Made by a program: the position numbers and the translations under genes
Notes under the pieces: model-generated
The model's database searches: none
The model's input: only the letters and a program-made list of their open reading frames with translations
Told to the model about the DNA's origin: nothing
Part shown: positions 24,715 to 33,324 of the stretch, in pieces
Numbering within the stretch: position 1 is the stretch's first letter
Layout: the number at the start of each line of letters is the position of its first letter
Source of the DNA: Bacillota bacterium
GTDB taxonomy: Bacteria > Bacillota_I > Bacilli_A > Erysipelotrichales > Erysipelotrichaceae
Length of the DNA stretch: 39,222 bases
NCBI GenBank assembly: GCA_023426935.1
Contig: JAEZBR010000005.1
Span: 1 to 39,222 of the forward strand
Direction: 5' to 3'

Positions 24715-24930
24715 AAAAAACGCCCTGTTATTCAAGGACGTTATGTAACGCGGTACCACCTTAATTCGTATCCGAAGATACGCTCTTAATTATCTGTTAA
24801 CGCCAGCTACGGAATCGTTCGCGATTCGACTGACAAGTGGTAATTCTCAAGTTGACTGATCTCTTTCACCAATTGAGATCATCTCTGGATTCAAATCTTG
24901 AAAACCATATCTTGTGTAGGTCTTTGTATG
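24715..24930 (-). promoter_or_regulatory. Threonine T-box leader of thrS
   Basis: The hallmark AAGGTGGTACCGCG lies at 24749-24762 on the minus strand. It is followed by a terminator hairpin (AACGTCCT ... AGGGCGTT then T-run, about 24715-24743). The stem I region contains an AGAGA-like motif, and GAATTACCAC offers an ACC specifier codon (24839-24841) followed by A, as expected for threonine. Uncharged tRNA-Thr should stabilise the antiterminator and raise thrS expression. Confidence 0.9.
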
Positions 24931-24935
24931 AATAT

Positions 24936-24964
24936 GTTTTAATCGAATTTTCCTGATTAGTCAA
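24936..24964 (-). promoter_or_regulatory. Promoter of the thrS T-box transcript
   Basis: TTGACT (24959-24964), a 17-bp spacer and TAAAAC (24936-24941) form a good vegetative promoter on the minus strand. The predicted start lies near 24929, just ahead of the T-box leader. Confidence 0.55.
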
Positions 24965-24996
24965 GTCTAACGCCTATAAAGATGTATGAATGGAAC

Positions 24997-25025
24997 TTAA
25001 AAAGCTGGAGTACTCTGTTCCAGCT
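24997..25025 (-). terminator. Terminator after the nitrilase-family gene
   Basis: On the minus strand AGCTGGA pairs with TCCAGCT around a 9-base loop and TTTTTAAG follows. It is 16 bp after the stop of the nitrilase-family gene and upstream of the thrS promoter. Confidence 0.78.
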
Positions 25026-25040
25026 ATTAATCTTTATTAC

Positions 25041-25883
25041 TCATTTTTTCTTAGATCTGATAAACGGTTCTTCGACTTTATCGTTCAAAAGATCACTATA
25101 CGCTTTTACTTTCCTGAAGGTATTCCCCATCATTTCCTGAGAACGGTAATTTCTTAGTTTATCTAGGTCAAAAGAAACGTAATATAAATTCTCGCTTGAT
25201 TCATCGCCCAATAATAAGGTGTTATCTAGACAATTACCTTCCTTATCCCAACAGATTGGACTGTAGGCACAACTGTTTCCTTTATTCTTCCCGTTAGGAT
25301 TCGCCATTACAACCCCAACCATATTCTCATAGGCTCTGGTCGCTAAAGCTTCCAGTCTAGGTTTCATACTTTCACAGTCATTAGGTACTAGAATAATCTC
25401 CGCCCCTTTCAGCATCAACTCTCTAGCACTTTCGGGATATTCCCGGTCATAACAGATCATGATACCTAATTTAACTCCTAAAAAAGAAGCCACATAAAAT
25501 TCATCGCCGCTCTCTAGACAAGCCTCATCCCCAAAATCACAGGTATGCACCTTGGAATATTTAAGAATAATCTGGCCTTCGTCATCGATTAAGTAAGCGG
25601 AATTCTGCGGTTTTTCTTTGCCCTTAGTAATCGCGGTAGCGACTAAACCGATGCGGTACTGAATCGCCAGTAAACCTAATTTTTCTAAGATCTCACTATC
25701 ATCGTCAATGGCTTCTTCGTTGGTGAATGGTAGCTGATAGCCGGTGATGAAGGCTTCCGGCAGTAATAATAGATCCGCTTTTTCCTCGCTGGCTTGTTTC
25801 ATCCGTCGTTCGATAATTTCTAGATTCTTATCGATCTTACGATCATAAGATTGTTGCTGGAGAACCGCAATCTTAAAATTCAT
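25041..25883 (-). CDS. Carbon-nitrogen hydrolase (nitrilase superfamily)
   Basis: This 280-residue amidase-type enzyme keeps the nitrilase triad in its usual settings. The Glu is in LLLLPEAFITGYQ (about residues 38-50), the Lys in KYSKVHTC, and the Cys in GIMICYDREYPESAREL. The sequence fits the amidase or carbamoylase branches rather than true nitrile hydrolases. It overlaps the end of the YtcJ-type amidohydrolase by 11 bp, so the two probably act on one pathway, for example releasing ammonia from an amide product. The substrate is not evident. A terminator follows. Confidence 0.82.
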   Translation of the reverse strand: MNFKIAVLQQQSYDRKIDKNLEIIERRMKQASEEKADLLLLPEAFITGYQLPFTNEEAIDDDSEILEKLGLLAIQYRIGLVATAITKGKEKPQNSAYLIDDEGQIILKYSKVHTCDFGDEACLESGDEFYVASFLGVKLGIMICYDREYPESARELMLKGAEIILVPNDCESMKPRLEALATRAYENMVGVVMANPNGKNKGNSCAYSPICWDKEGNCLDNTLLLGDESSENLYYVSFDLDKLRNYRSQEMMGNTFRKVKAYSDLLNDKVEEPFIRSKKK

Positions 25884-27405
25884 GTTGGTAAACTAACTTC
25901 CCGTCTTTATAGGTTTGAAGTACTTTAATATCTCTTAAATTCTTCTTATCTATTTCTAATGGATTCTGATCTAAAATAACCAAATCCGCTTTCTTTCCTT
26001 TGACTAAGGAACCTTTAGTATTCTCTTCACGATATTGATAAGCCGCATTGATGGTAATGGCCTTCAAAGCTTCTTTAATCGAAACTATTTCATCTTCGCC
26101 TAAGATAATTCCCTTCTTGGTAATTCGATTAGTCGCACACCAAAGGGTCTCTAACATATCCGGTTTAATTACCGGCGAATCTTGATGGAAAGTAAAGAGG
26201 ATGTTTTCTTTTAAAGCACTGTTGGCCGGAGAAATCTGACTCGCTCTAGCAAGTCCGAAATTCTCAATGTGAATATCGCCCCAGTCATAGACGTGCGCAA
26301 TAAAGAAGGACGGAATAAACCCTAAATGTTTAACTTCCGGCAATTGATCGATTCCCAATAACTGGCCGTGAATAATTACCGGGCGTAATTCTTTCAATTC
26401 TTCGGGTCGGTTAACTTCCTTAGCCATACTCAATAATTGCTGGGCAGCCCGATCCTCGTTACAATGGGCCAATAATTGTTGATGGTCGTTTAATGCTTTA
26501 GTCACTGCTGCGGTGACTTCCGCATCACTCATGGAAGAAATTCCATAGTCATTGCTATTTAGATACGGAGTGCGCATCCAGGCGGTTCGGCCTTGGGGAC
26601 TGCCATCCAGAATTATCTTATAGCCGCCTAAGCGGAAATGTTGGTGATATGACTTATTAAGCGGAAAACTACTGGTGAAAAGATCGGCATCGTTGATCTG
26701 GGGATAACCTACCACATCCAACCTAAAAGAATCGTTATGCAATAATAGCTGATACATTGGAACCATCGCCCCAACCATCATGCCTTCCTGAACGGTGGTA
26801 ATCCCATAGGATGCGTAAGCTTCGAACGCTTTTTTATATGATCTCAATAAAGTATTCGCATCCGATAACGGTACTCTTTTAACCGCTTCGATATATGCGT
26901 TCTCTTCTTCATAACCATCCTGATCGGTTCCCTGCAGATTTAGTTTCTCCAAAGCCAACGAATTAAACACTCCGAAGTGTCCGGACTGATGCTGGAGAAT
27001 GACCGGATTATCCGGAAAGATCTGATCTAAGAATTCCTTGGTCGGATGTTTCTTTTCTTTTAAGCGGTTATGATCATAACTATTCGCGATTAACCATTGC
27101 CCGGCTGCTAAATCCGAATCTTTCGCGAAAGAAAGCAAGGTCTCTTTAATCTTTGAATAAGACTTCGCGGCTTCTAAGTTTGCCTGGGTAAAAGTGCCGG
27201 CATAGGAAGAAAGATGACTATGCGCATCGATAAATCCCGGTAAGATCGTTTTTCCTTCCAGATCGATCTTCTGATCGTAATTTTGGTTCAGTAATTCTTC
27301 GCTATAACCGACCGCATAAATCTTATCTTCGTCCACCAATAAAGCCTGGGCAATCAAATCATCGTCCATGGTTACTACCTTGGCATTATAGAATAAAGTC
27401 TTCAT
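25873..27405 (-). CDS. YtcJ-type metal-dependent amidohydrolase
   Basis: This ~510-residue amidohydrolase has an N-terminal composite beta domain and a TIM-barrel. GFIDAHSHLSSYA supplies the HxH metal pair. Later histidines occur in LAHCNEDRAAQQLL and IIHGQLLGIDQLPEV, and the metal-binding Asp in TFHQDSPV. The C-terminal KGSLVKGKKADLVILDQNPL closes the beta domain. ATG 27405 is preferred to the longer start at 27429 because AGGAGG precedes it. Members of this family act on N-acyl or imide bonds, but the substrate is unknown. It is coupled to the nitrilase-family gene. An isolated predicted promoter is not clear. Confidence 0.82.
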   Translation of the reverse strand: MKTLFYNAKVVTMDDDLIAQALLVDEDKIYAVGYSEELLNQNYDQKIDLEGKTILPGFIDAHSHLSSYAGTFTQANLEAAKSYSKIKETLLSFAKDSDLAAGQWLIANSYDHNRLKEKKHPTKEFLDQIFPDNPVILQHQSGHFGVFNSLALEKLNLQGTDQDGYEEENAYIEAVKRVPLSDANTLLRSYKKAFEAYASYGITTVQEGMMVGAMVPMYQLLLHNDSFRLDVVGYPQINDADLFTSSFPLNKSYHQHFRLGGYKIILDGSPQGRTAWMRTPYLNSNDYGISSMSDAEVTAAVTKALNDHQQLLAHCNEDRAAQQLLSMAKEVNRPEELKELRPVIIHGQLLGIDQLPEVKHLGFIPSFFIAHVYDWGDIHIENFGLARASQISPANSALKENILFTFHQDSPVIKPDMLETLWCATNRITKKGIILGEDEIVSIKEALKAITINAAYQYREENTKGSLVKGKKADLVILDQNPLEIDKKNLRDIKVLQTYKDGKLVYQHEF

Positions 27406-27503
27406 GACCTTACCTCCTATCGCTTCCATTCTAGCATGTTCTTTTTAGTTATTGAATTGGGTTCTTATATAGTACAATTAGATTAGAAATACGGGGAACC
27501 ATT

Positions 27504-27917
27504 ATGTTCGATAACAGCTTTAGTATAATGTTTACCATCGTGCCAATCATAATCGGTTGTGTTTTTGTCTTCATGCTGGTTTACTTTATCAGTCCTAAAT
27601 TCCGGGGCAAGATCATGAGTCGACAGATTAAAGCAACCAAGCATATGATGGATTATTCCAAAGATGACTTAGCTTCGATCGGTAAAACCGCCGGTGATGT
27701 CGGGATTAAGACGGCTCACGAAGTTCTCAAAGGAAACGAAGAAACTTTAAAAGATCTAGCAACGACTTCCGCCAAGATTAATAAAGAAGGCGTTGAGATT
27801 ACCGCGAAAGCAATCAAGGATGGTCTTACTAAGGAAGATACGATTTATTGCAAGTACTGCGGATATCCAATCGATAAAGACTCGAAGTTCTGTAAACACT
27901 GCGGTAAAGAACAGTAA
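27504..27917 (+). CDS. Single-span membrane protein with C-terminal zinc ribbon
   Basis: This 137-residue protein has an N-terminal transmembrane helix (about residues 8-30) and a charged helical stretch (about 40-108). A C-terminal zinc ribbon reads CKYCGYPI and CKHCGKEQ. The Shine-Dalgarno (GGGGAA) is moderate. A promoter with TTGAAT and TACAAT lies at about 27455-27481, though its spacing is short. The gene ends at the base before the convergent MBL gene's stop. Zinc-ribbon membrane proteins of this kind usually have unknown function. Confidence 0.6.
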   Translation: MFDNSFSIMFTIVPIIIGCVFVFMLVYFISPKFRGKIMSRQIKATKHMMDYSKDDLASIGKTAGDVGIKTAHEVLKGNEETLKDLATTSAKINKEGVEITAKAIKDGLTKEDTIYCKYCGYPIDKDSKFCKHCGKEQ

Positions 27918-28706
27918 TTATTTTATGCGTGAGGGTTTGGTAACAATCTGAACTTCCGCTTTTTCATCGGGGTAAGTAATTGTTTTATGAGCGGAAAAAT
28001 CAGGTACCCTCGCCAACATCTCTTTGGCTAAAGTGATTGTTTGCGTGATTTGGGCCTGGTCCTGGTGCCCATCCAAATGACCATAGAAACTGCGATAATC
28101 TTTTGCCAATCGGTTTAACTTTTCGGCTGAAGGCAACCATTGTTTAATCGTCGTACAACCCGGTAGCTGCATCCATAAACAAGGATTAACTTCATCGCCG
28201 GTAAACATTAATTTATTCTGATCATCGATCAAAGCAATTGAACCTTTTGTATGCCCAGGAACTTCCAAATAACGAATTGTCCGATCTCCCAACTCAAAGG
28301 TTTGACCTTCGGCTAAAATCTTTGCTTTAGCTTTGTATGCTTTAGGACTAGCTTCTTTATGCTTACTGGCTTTTTTCATTATTCCGGCCGCGAAATTACT
28401 GCTTAATATTCTATAGATGGGTTTAAGATCTTTTCCGTTAATCCAGTATTCCGGGAAGTTATTTCTCCCGCCGGTATGATCGCAATGACCATGCGTCATC
28501 ACTACTTCTAAAGGTAAAGCGGTGATCTCTTTGATGGCTTCTCCCAAATCTCCGATCCCAATCCCCGTATCGATCAATAAGGCCTTTTTACTGCCAACAA
28601 TTAAATAACAGTTCACTAAATTCTCTTCCGAAATCCGATACACCTTATCATCCAACTCAAAGATCTGATGAATCTGGTCTTTGGCGGTAAATAGTTCTTT
28701 TTCCAT
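27918..28706 (-). CDS. MBL-fold metallo-hydrolase
   Basis: This 262-residue hydrolase has THGHCDHTGG, EVPGHTKGSI and MFTGDEVNP, the expected metal ligands of the family, so it is a close architectural match to the protein at 7964-8779. It has no long C-terminal tail. A GAGGTAGG site precedes the ATG. It is convergent with the zinc-ribbon gene and divergent from the prepilin gene. The substrate is unknown. Confidence 0.78.
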   Translation of the reverse strand: MEKELFTAKDQIHQIFELDDKVYRISEENLVNCYLIVGSKKALLIDTGIGIGDLGEAIKEITALPLEVVMTHGHCDHTGGRNNFPEYWINGKDLKPIYRILSSNFAAGIMKKASKHKEASPKAYKAKAKILAEGQTFELGDRTIRYLEVPGHTKGSIALIDDQNKLMFTGDEVNPCLWMQLPGCTTIKQWLPSAEKLNRLAKDYRSFYGHLDGHQDQAQITQTITLAKEMLARVPDFSAHKTITYPDEKAEVQIVTKPSRIK

Positions 28707-28811
28707 AACCTACCTCGCTATGAGAAATCATAACATCTAATTTGGTCTCAATTTAAAATATTCCTGAAATATACAGGGTTTTATGTTATATTTATTTCAG
28801 AAGGAAACTAT

Positions 28812-29629
28812 ATGAATAAGAAACGTGGATTCAATCTTTTGGAACTTATCATCGTTATCGCAATAATTGCGATTATTTGCTGATTATTATTCCCCTTTCC
28901 GGCGGTTTTATTAACAGTGCGACGGATACCGCTTGCAAGGCTGATGAAAAACAGATTTTAACCGTCGTTAAAGCTAAATATCTCTTGAACAGTGTCAATG
29001 GTCAAACCGATCCTATCGATTCGGCGAAAAGTACTTTAACGGATGAAGGCTATACCTATTCTACTGATGGTAATAGTATTCTCATTACCGATACCTGTCC
29101 CGGTAAAGGAACTTATACTTTAACCTACGATTCAGGTTATAAACTTTCCTGTTCGATTCATGGTTCCTTGGACGAATCGAGCGTGGAAGTATCTTCCATA
29201 CTAAAAATCTTCGCCGGTTATCTAAATACCGATGAAACTTTGAACGATATTCTCTTTAATAAAAGTACCGGTTATTTCCGAGCCAGTTTCTATACCAATT
29301 CCCGGACGCATAAATCGATTGATTCGACCGCCCCTAGTTCGATCGGCTCGCAGACCACAACTTTCCGCAAAATGATAACCAACGAACTCAAAGAAATCGG
29401 GTTAGATCTGAGTAATGAGTGTTGGCGGATCGAAAGAGGAAAAACTTATCCGGATCTAAAGATCTATATGACCGATACCGATATTACTACGCTGACCCCG
29501 GGAACCGTCCTTTCCGATGTTGCCGTTTACGACACCACAACAAAAACGATTACCTATGAAAAAGTGAACGTCGGATTAGATCCTAATGCCGGTACCTATA
29601 ACATTTTAAACAGTACCCGCAATAATTAA
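28812..29629 (+). pseudogene. Type IV prepilin-like protein interrupted by a frameshift
   Basis: ATG 28812 encodes MNKKRGFNLLELIIVIAIIA, a classical prepilin leader with cleavage before Phe after Gly and the Glu at position 5 of the mature form. The frame hits TGA at 28881. Shifting by one base at about 28876-28878 continues LLIIIPLSGGFINS for another 250 codons, so the full protein would be about 272 residues. One missing T in a T-run explains it. The C-terminal domain is Thr/Ser/Asp-rich with one Cys pair. No pilus assembly gene is nearby. Natural inactivation, phase variation or sequencing error are all open. Confidence 0.65.
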
Positions 29630-30441
29630 ACATTACCTAAACAAACGCGTGAGAGATATTCTTCCGCGTTTTTCTTAGCTCGTAAAAGATCCTCATAATC
29701 CGTGGGAGGTAATTTACACTTATATCGCGGAAAATAACGGGTCAGATGTAAAGGCATCTGCGGATTTAGACTTGCAATCCAGGCAGACATACTTCGAATT
29801 TCCGCTGGCGAATCATTCTTCCCGGGGACTAATAAAGTCGTTAATTCAACATGTGTTTTAAGATATGCTTGCTGAATAAAATTCTTCGTCATCGCTAAAT
29901 CACCGCCAATGTATTTAAAGTATTCGGCGCTGAATCCTTTTAAGTCAATATTCATCGCGTCGATGTAAGGCAAAATCTGTTTTATCACTTCATCCGTAAA
30001 ACAGCCATTGGTAACCAAGACGGTTTTTAATTTCTGTTCCTTAGCCAACTTTGCGGTATCTCTGACATATTCATAACCGACTAAAGGTTCATTGTAGGTA
30101 AAAGCGATCCCAATATTCCCTGAACTTTTTAAGTCCAGCGCCTTAGTAACTAATTGTTGGGGCGAAAGACGATAAGCTCCTTTTTCCAAATCGACTTTGG
30201 AAATTTCGTGATTCTGACAGAAGGGACAGGCTAAGTTACAACCATAACTACCTACCGAAAGAATTAAACTGCCCGGATAGAAATAAGCCAAAGGTTTTTT
30301 CTCAATCGGATCTAAAGCTAAGGAAGTAACTAAACCGTAATTATTCGCGACAATCCTGCCATCAGAATTCTCCCTAGCCAAACAATAACCCTTCTGACCT
30401 AAAGTTAATTCACAATGGCGAAAACAAGCTGGACATTTCAT
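29626..30441 (-). CDS. amrS: AmmeMemoRadiSam system radical SAM enzyme
   Basis: This 271-residue radical SAM enzyme has the cluster motif GCNLACPFCQN at about residues 68-78. The N-terminal CPACFRHC and GYCLAREN cysteines are typical of AmrS and the related pyruvate-formate-lyase-activating family. The central FTYNEPLVGYEYVRD and LVTNGCFTDEVI match. It is encoded directly after the Memo/AMMECR1 fusion, with a 4-bp overlap, which defines the AmmeMemoRadiSam set. The reaction of this conserved set is not known. It converges on the prepilin gene with a 4-bp overlap. Confidence 0.9.
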   Translation of the reverse strand: MKCPACFRHCELTLGQKGYCLARENSDGRIVANNYGLVTSLALDPIEKKPLAYFYPGSLILSVGSYGCNLACPFCQNHEISKVDLEKGAYRLSPQQLVTKALDLKSSGNIGIAFTYNEPLVGYEYVRDTAKLAKEQKLKTVLVTNGCFTDEVIKQILPYIDAMNIDLKGFSAEYFKYIGGDLAMTKNFIQQAYLKTHVELTTLLVPGKNDSPAEIRSMSAWIASLNPQMPLHLTRYFPRYKCKLPPTDYEDLLRAKKNAEEYLSRVCLGNV

Positions 30442-31829
30442 AAATGTCTTACCACTTCAAAACGCTGGTAAGAACAGTCTTCATCCAGATCTAAACCAGC
30501 CTTCTGTTTAGCGATATTAACCTGCTGTTCAATGGTGTCTACGCCCTCAAGATTGGGCAACAACAATCCTCTACGCAATCCTTTACTCACAATGACCCCA
30601 TAACGTTTAACATCTAAACTACTAGGATCGGGAATAGTTTCCGGTTTGCCTAAAACATCGACACTGATTTCCAAGGAAGTCAATTCATTCACCGTGACCG
30701 GATTAAACCGCGGATCTTGAGTACTGGCGGATATCGCATTGTGAATTATCTCCAACGCCAGATTGCTCTTGGTTGCCTCGATGGTACCGATGCAACCTCG
30801 CAATTGACCATTGGCATGTAACGAGACAAAACAACCAGCCCGAGTGTTAAACATTTCTGCCGGCAGATCATTATTTGGTTTGATAACCATCCCGGTCTTG
30901 ATGTAAGTTTCTATACTTAAGCGGGCTAAGCGGACATACGCATCTTCTCTATTAAGCCGATTCTGATATTCGTTATTCTGCCTAACCAATTCGCCGGAAT
31001 AGAAATCACGGTTGATATCCTCCTTGCCAGCCGTGAATGTCACGACGCCATAACCGACCCCAAAGGTCGCTTCATGACTTAAGAAATCCGCTTTGACCTT
31101 TCGGCCATTGAAAGCGCCAGCCATGATTGTAAAGCTTTTATGACCGCAAACTTCCGCTTGGGTCAATTCTTCTTCCGAGAAGGAAAACAATTTATTGAAT
31201 TCGGCTTTACTCATGATCGACATTATTCTTTGGTCATATTGAGGACCGCATTCTTTATAACCATAAGGACCGCTTGTAAGCTGACAATGCGATAAATCAC
31301 CGGACGCGATATAAACTGCCTTCCGTTTCAACTTCTCGCAAGCTTGTTCAATCAACATGCCCAGTCGGTAATGCTGAATTTCACTCAGGCCGGAAATTCC
31401 TAAATGAATAACCTTATATTTCTTTAATTCCTGATTCAGAAAATAAATGGGGACTAAAGTTCCGTGATCGCTTGAGATATCGGGATCCTGCCTACCGGCA
31501 ATCCCGCCGGGAAAGTTTTCTTTTTCCGCCAAACTAACAATCTGACTCAATAAATCTTCATCCGTTTCTAGGGTAAACTGATCTTGCGGATCCCGGAAAC
31601 GAACTAAAGAGCCGGATAATTTCGGAGAATCTGAGAAAGCTAAATAATCTTCGTAGCTCAAAGCATGCGGCGAAGAAATAATAATCGTTTCCGGTTGATA
31701 GGAAGCCACAAACTTCATCGCTGAAACATAAGCCTTTGTCGTCTCACTGATCTTTTTTTCTTCCCCCTTACCGATATTAGGAATAATAATCGGGGGATGG
31801 GGTACCATTATCGCGGCAATTATTGCCAT
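30438..31829 (-). CDS. Memo-AMMECR1 fusion protein (AmmeMemoRadiSam system)
   Basis: This is a ~463-residue two-domain protein. The N-terminal Memo/class III extradiol-dioxygenase-like domain (about 1-260) begins MAIIAAIMVPHPPII and has ISSPHALSYEDY, SSDHGTLVPIYFL and ASGDLSHC. The C-terminal AMMECR1 domain (about 280-463) contains AGCFVSLHANGQLRGCIGTI and STQDPRFNPVTVNELTSLEI. The two domains are separate genes in many organisms. ATG 31829 has GAGGTGAGG upstream and is preferred to 31838. With AmrS it forms a set of unknown chemistry. Confidence 0.88.
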   Translation of the reverse strand: MAIIAAIMVPHPPIIIPNIGKGEEKKISETTKAYVSAMKFVASYQPETIIISSPHALSYEDYLAFSDSPKLSGSLVRFRDPQDQFTLETDEDLLSQIVSLAEKENFPGGIAGRQDPDISSDHGTLVPIYFLNQELKKYKVIHLGISGLSEIQHYRLGMLIEQACEKLKRKAVYIASGDLSHCQLTSGPYGYKECGPQYDQRIMSIMSKAEFNKLFSFSEEELTQAEVCGHKSFTIMAGAFNGRKVKADFLSHEATFGVGYGVVTFTAGKEDINRDFYSGELVRQNNEYQNRLNREDAYVRLARLSIETYIKTGMVIKPNNDLPAEMFNTRAGCFVSLHANGQLRGCIGTIEATKSNLALEIIHNAISASTQDPRFNPVTVNELTSLEISVDVLGKPETIPDPSSLDVKRYGVIVSKGLRRGLLLPNLEGVDTIEQQVNIAKQKAGLDLDEDCSYQRFEVVRHL

Positions 31830-31872
31830 AAGCCTCACCTCTAGCCCTATTATAGTCTAGTTTAGCTGCTTA

Positions 31873-33324
31873 TTAATTAAATATCTTACGATAGATATCT
31901 TGGCCATAAGCGGTTGTTTCGGGTTTACCTTGGACAATTTTAAAGGATCGGGAACCGTTTTGGTTCCGTTGCGCTTTCAAATATAAAGTTGTCTGATCAT
32001 TTAAGAAGGCGGAGACATAAGTATATTGATGGGAAACCGCAAAAACTTCGGCCCCTTGTTCAATTAAAGCTTTTGTCAATTCATAAGCGATCTTAGAACC
32101 TTCCCTTTCGTTCGTATTTGAGAATGATTCGTTCATCAGAATTAAAGAAACTTGATTCAGATGATTGACAATCGCATTCATCCTAGCCAACTCTTCATCT
32201 AGCTTCCCGCTTTTCATCTTATCGTCTTCTTCTTTTTTAAAGTGGGTATAGACTCCGTTCCTTAGCGGTTAATAATTCTGATTGCCGGCCACAAACATGC
32301 CAGCCTGTGCCATTAATTGAGCTTGACCGATACTTCTTAAAAAGGTTGACTTACCGCCCTGATTCATCCGGTGATCAAATACAGTTTTTTATCGGAACTG
32401 TCTAGTTCATTCCCAATCACTTTTTCATTCTTAATCAAAGATAAGCTGATATCGTAAAGGCCTTGGAATTTTCTCGAATCGGAAATTTGAGGATAGCAGA
32501 CTGGTAGTTGTAACTGTATCAGCTTTCTTTGTAAGTTATAACACCCTAAATAAAACGCTAACTGATTCTCTAGTTGCGTGAAAAAGTCTTCCAGATGAAG
32601 TGCGGATTGAGCTAGCGCATTCGCTACTTCATTGATTGCCCGATCTTCCCTTTTCCCCAGGTCTTCTAGTCCCCTCTCATCTTTAGACCCAATCTGTCCA
32701 TAGGGTGCGAAGCGCCAATGTCGTTTAAAACCGGACGCTTCTTTCTTCCTGAGACAATAATTAATGCCCTGGTTATAATTCCCCAGTTTCGCGCTGATAA
32801 TCATCCCGTCTTTCAATTGAAGTTCATTTAACTCTTTTTGTAACTCACTTAAATACTCAGCGGATAATTCTTTCTCCCATTCGTTAAATAAATTTTGGAA
32901 CTTTCGGCGTGAAAGTATTTCCTATTCTGATCCGCGACCTTTCTTAACTTTTTTAAGTCTCGGTATAAATTAACAATAATTCCCGGGCACTCGAAAAGAC
33001 CGAGGTCAGATAGCGGGTATCCGTAAACCAACTCCAGGTCTTTCGTTTAAGCTCAAACGCTTCTTCGATGATATCATACAGTTGAAGAATAACTGTCGGG
33101 TTTCCTATAACATCTTTTAAGGTTGTTTGACGATATAAGATATCTTCTTCCTTAGTCAAAGGATCCGTTAAAACCTGTTGCACTACTTCTCGGATCTTTT
33201 TGTTTCCGTCACTCATCGCCGCAAATATGGGGTTCAACTCAAGATCGTTGATTAAATCATTGGCGCCGAATAAGATTTCAGAAGGTTTATACTCTCTGTT
33301 GCTGAATAATAACCGTACTTTCAT
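31873..33324 (-). pseudogene. MutS-like ATPase gene B, broken by three frameshifts and a stop
   Basis: This is the second of a tandem pair of MutS-related proteins. It starts MKVRLLFSNREYKPSEILFG (ATG 33324). It shifts frame by an apparent one-base deletion at about 32968-32976. It shifts again at about 32901, where the frames join to give HAESFQNLFNEWEKELSAEY. A third shift lies at about 32364-32368, in the Walker A region (LYLITG then NQGGKSTFLRSIGQAQLMAQ). An in-frame TAA follows at 32269-32271. The end keeps a degenerate Walker B, LILMNESFSNTNEREGSK. The start overlaps the partner stop (ATGA). No full product can form. Confidence 0.85.

Noticed and set aside
28877..28883. Programmed -1 frameshift in the prepilin gene
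   Set aside because: No slippery heptamer of the X-XXY-YYZ form and no downstream stem-loop are visible at the shift site; a one-base deletion is simpler.
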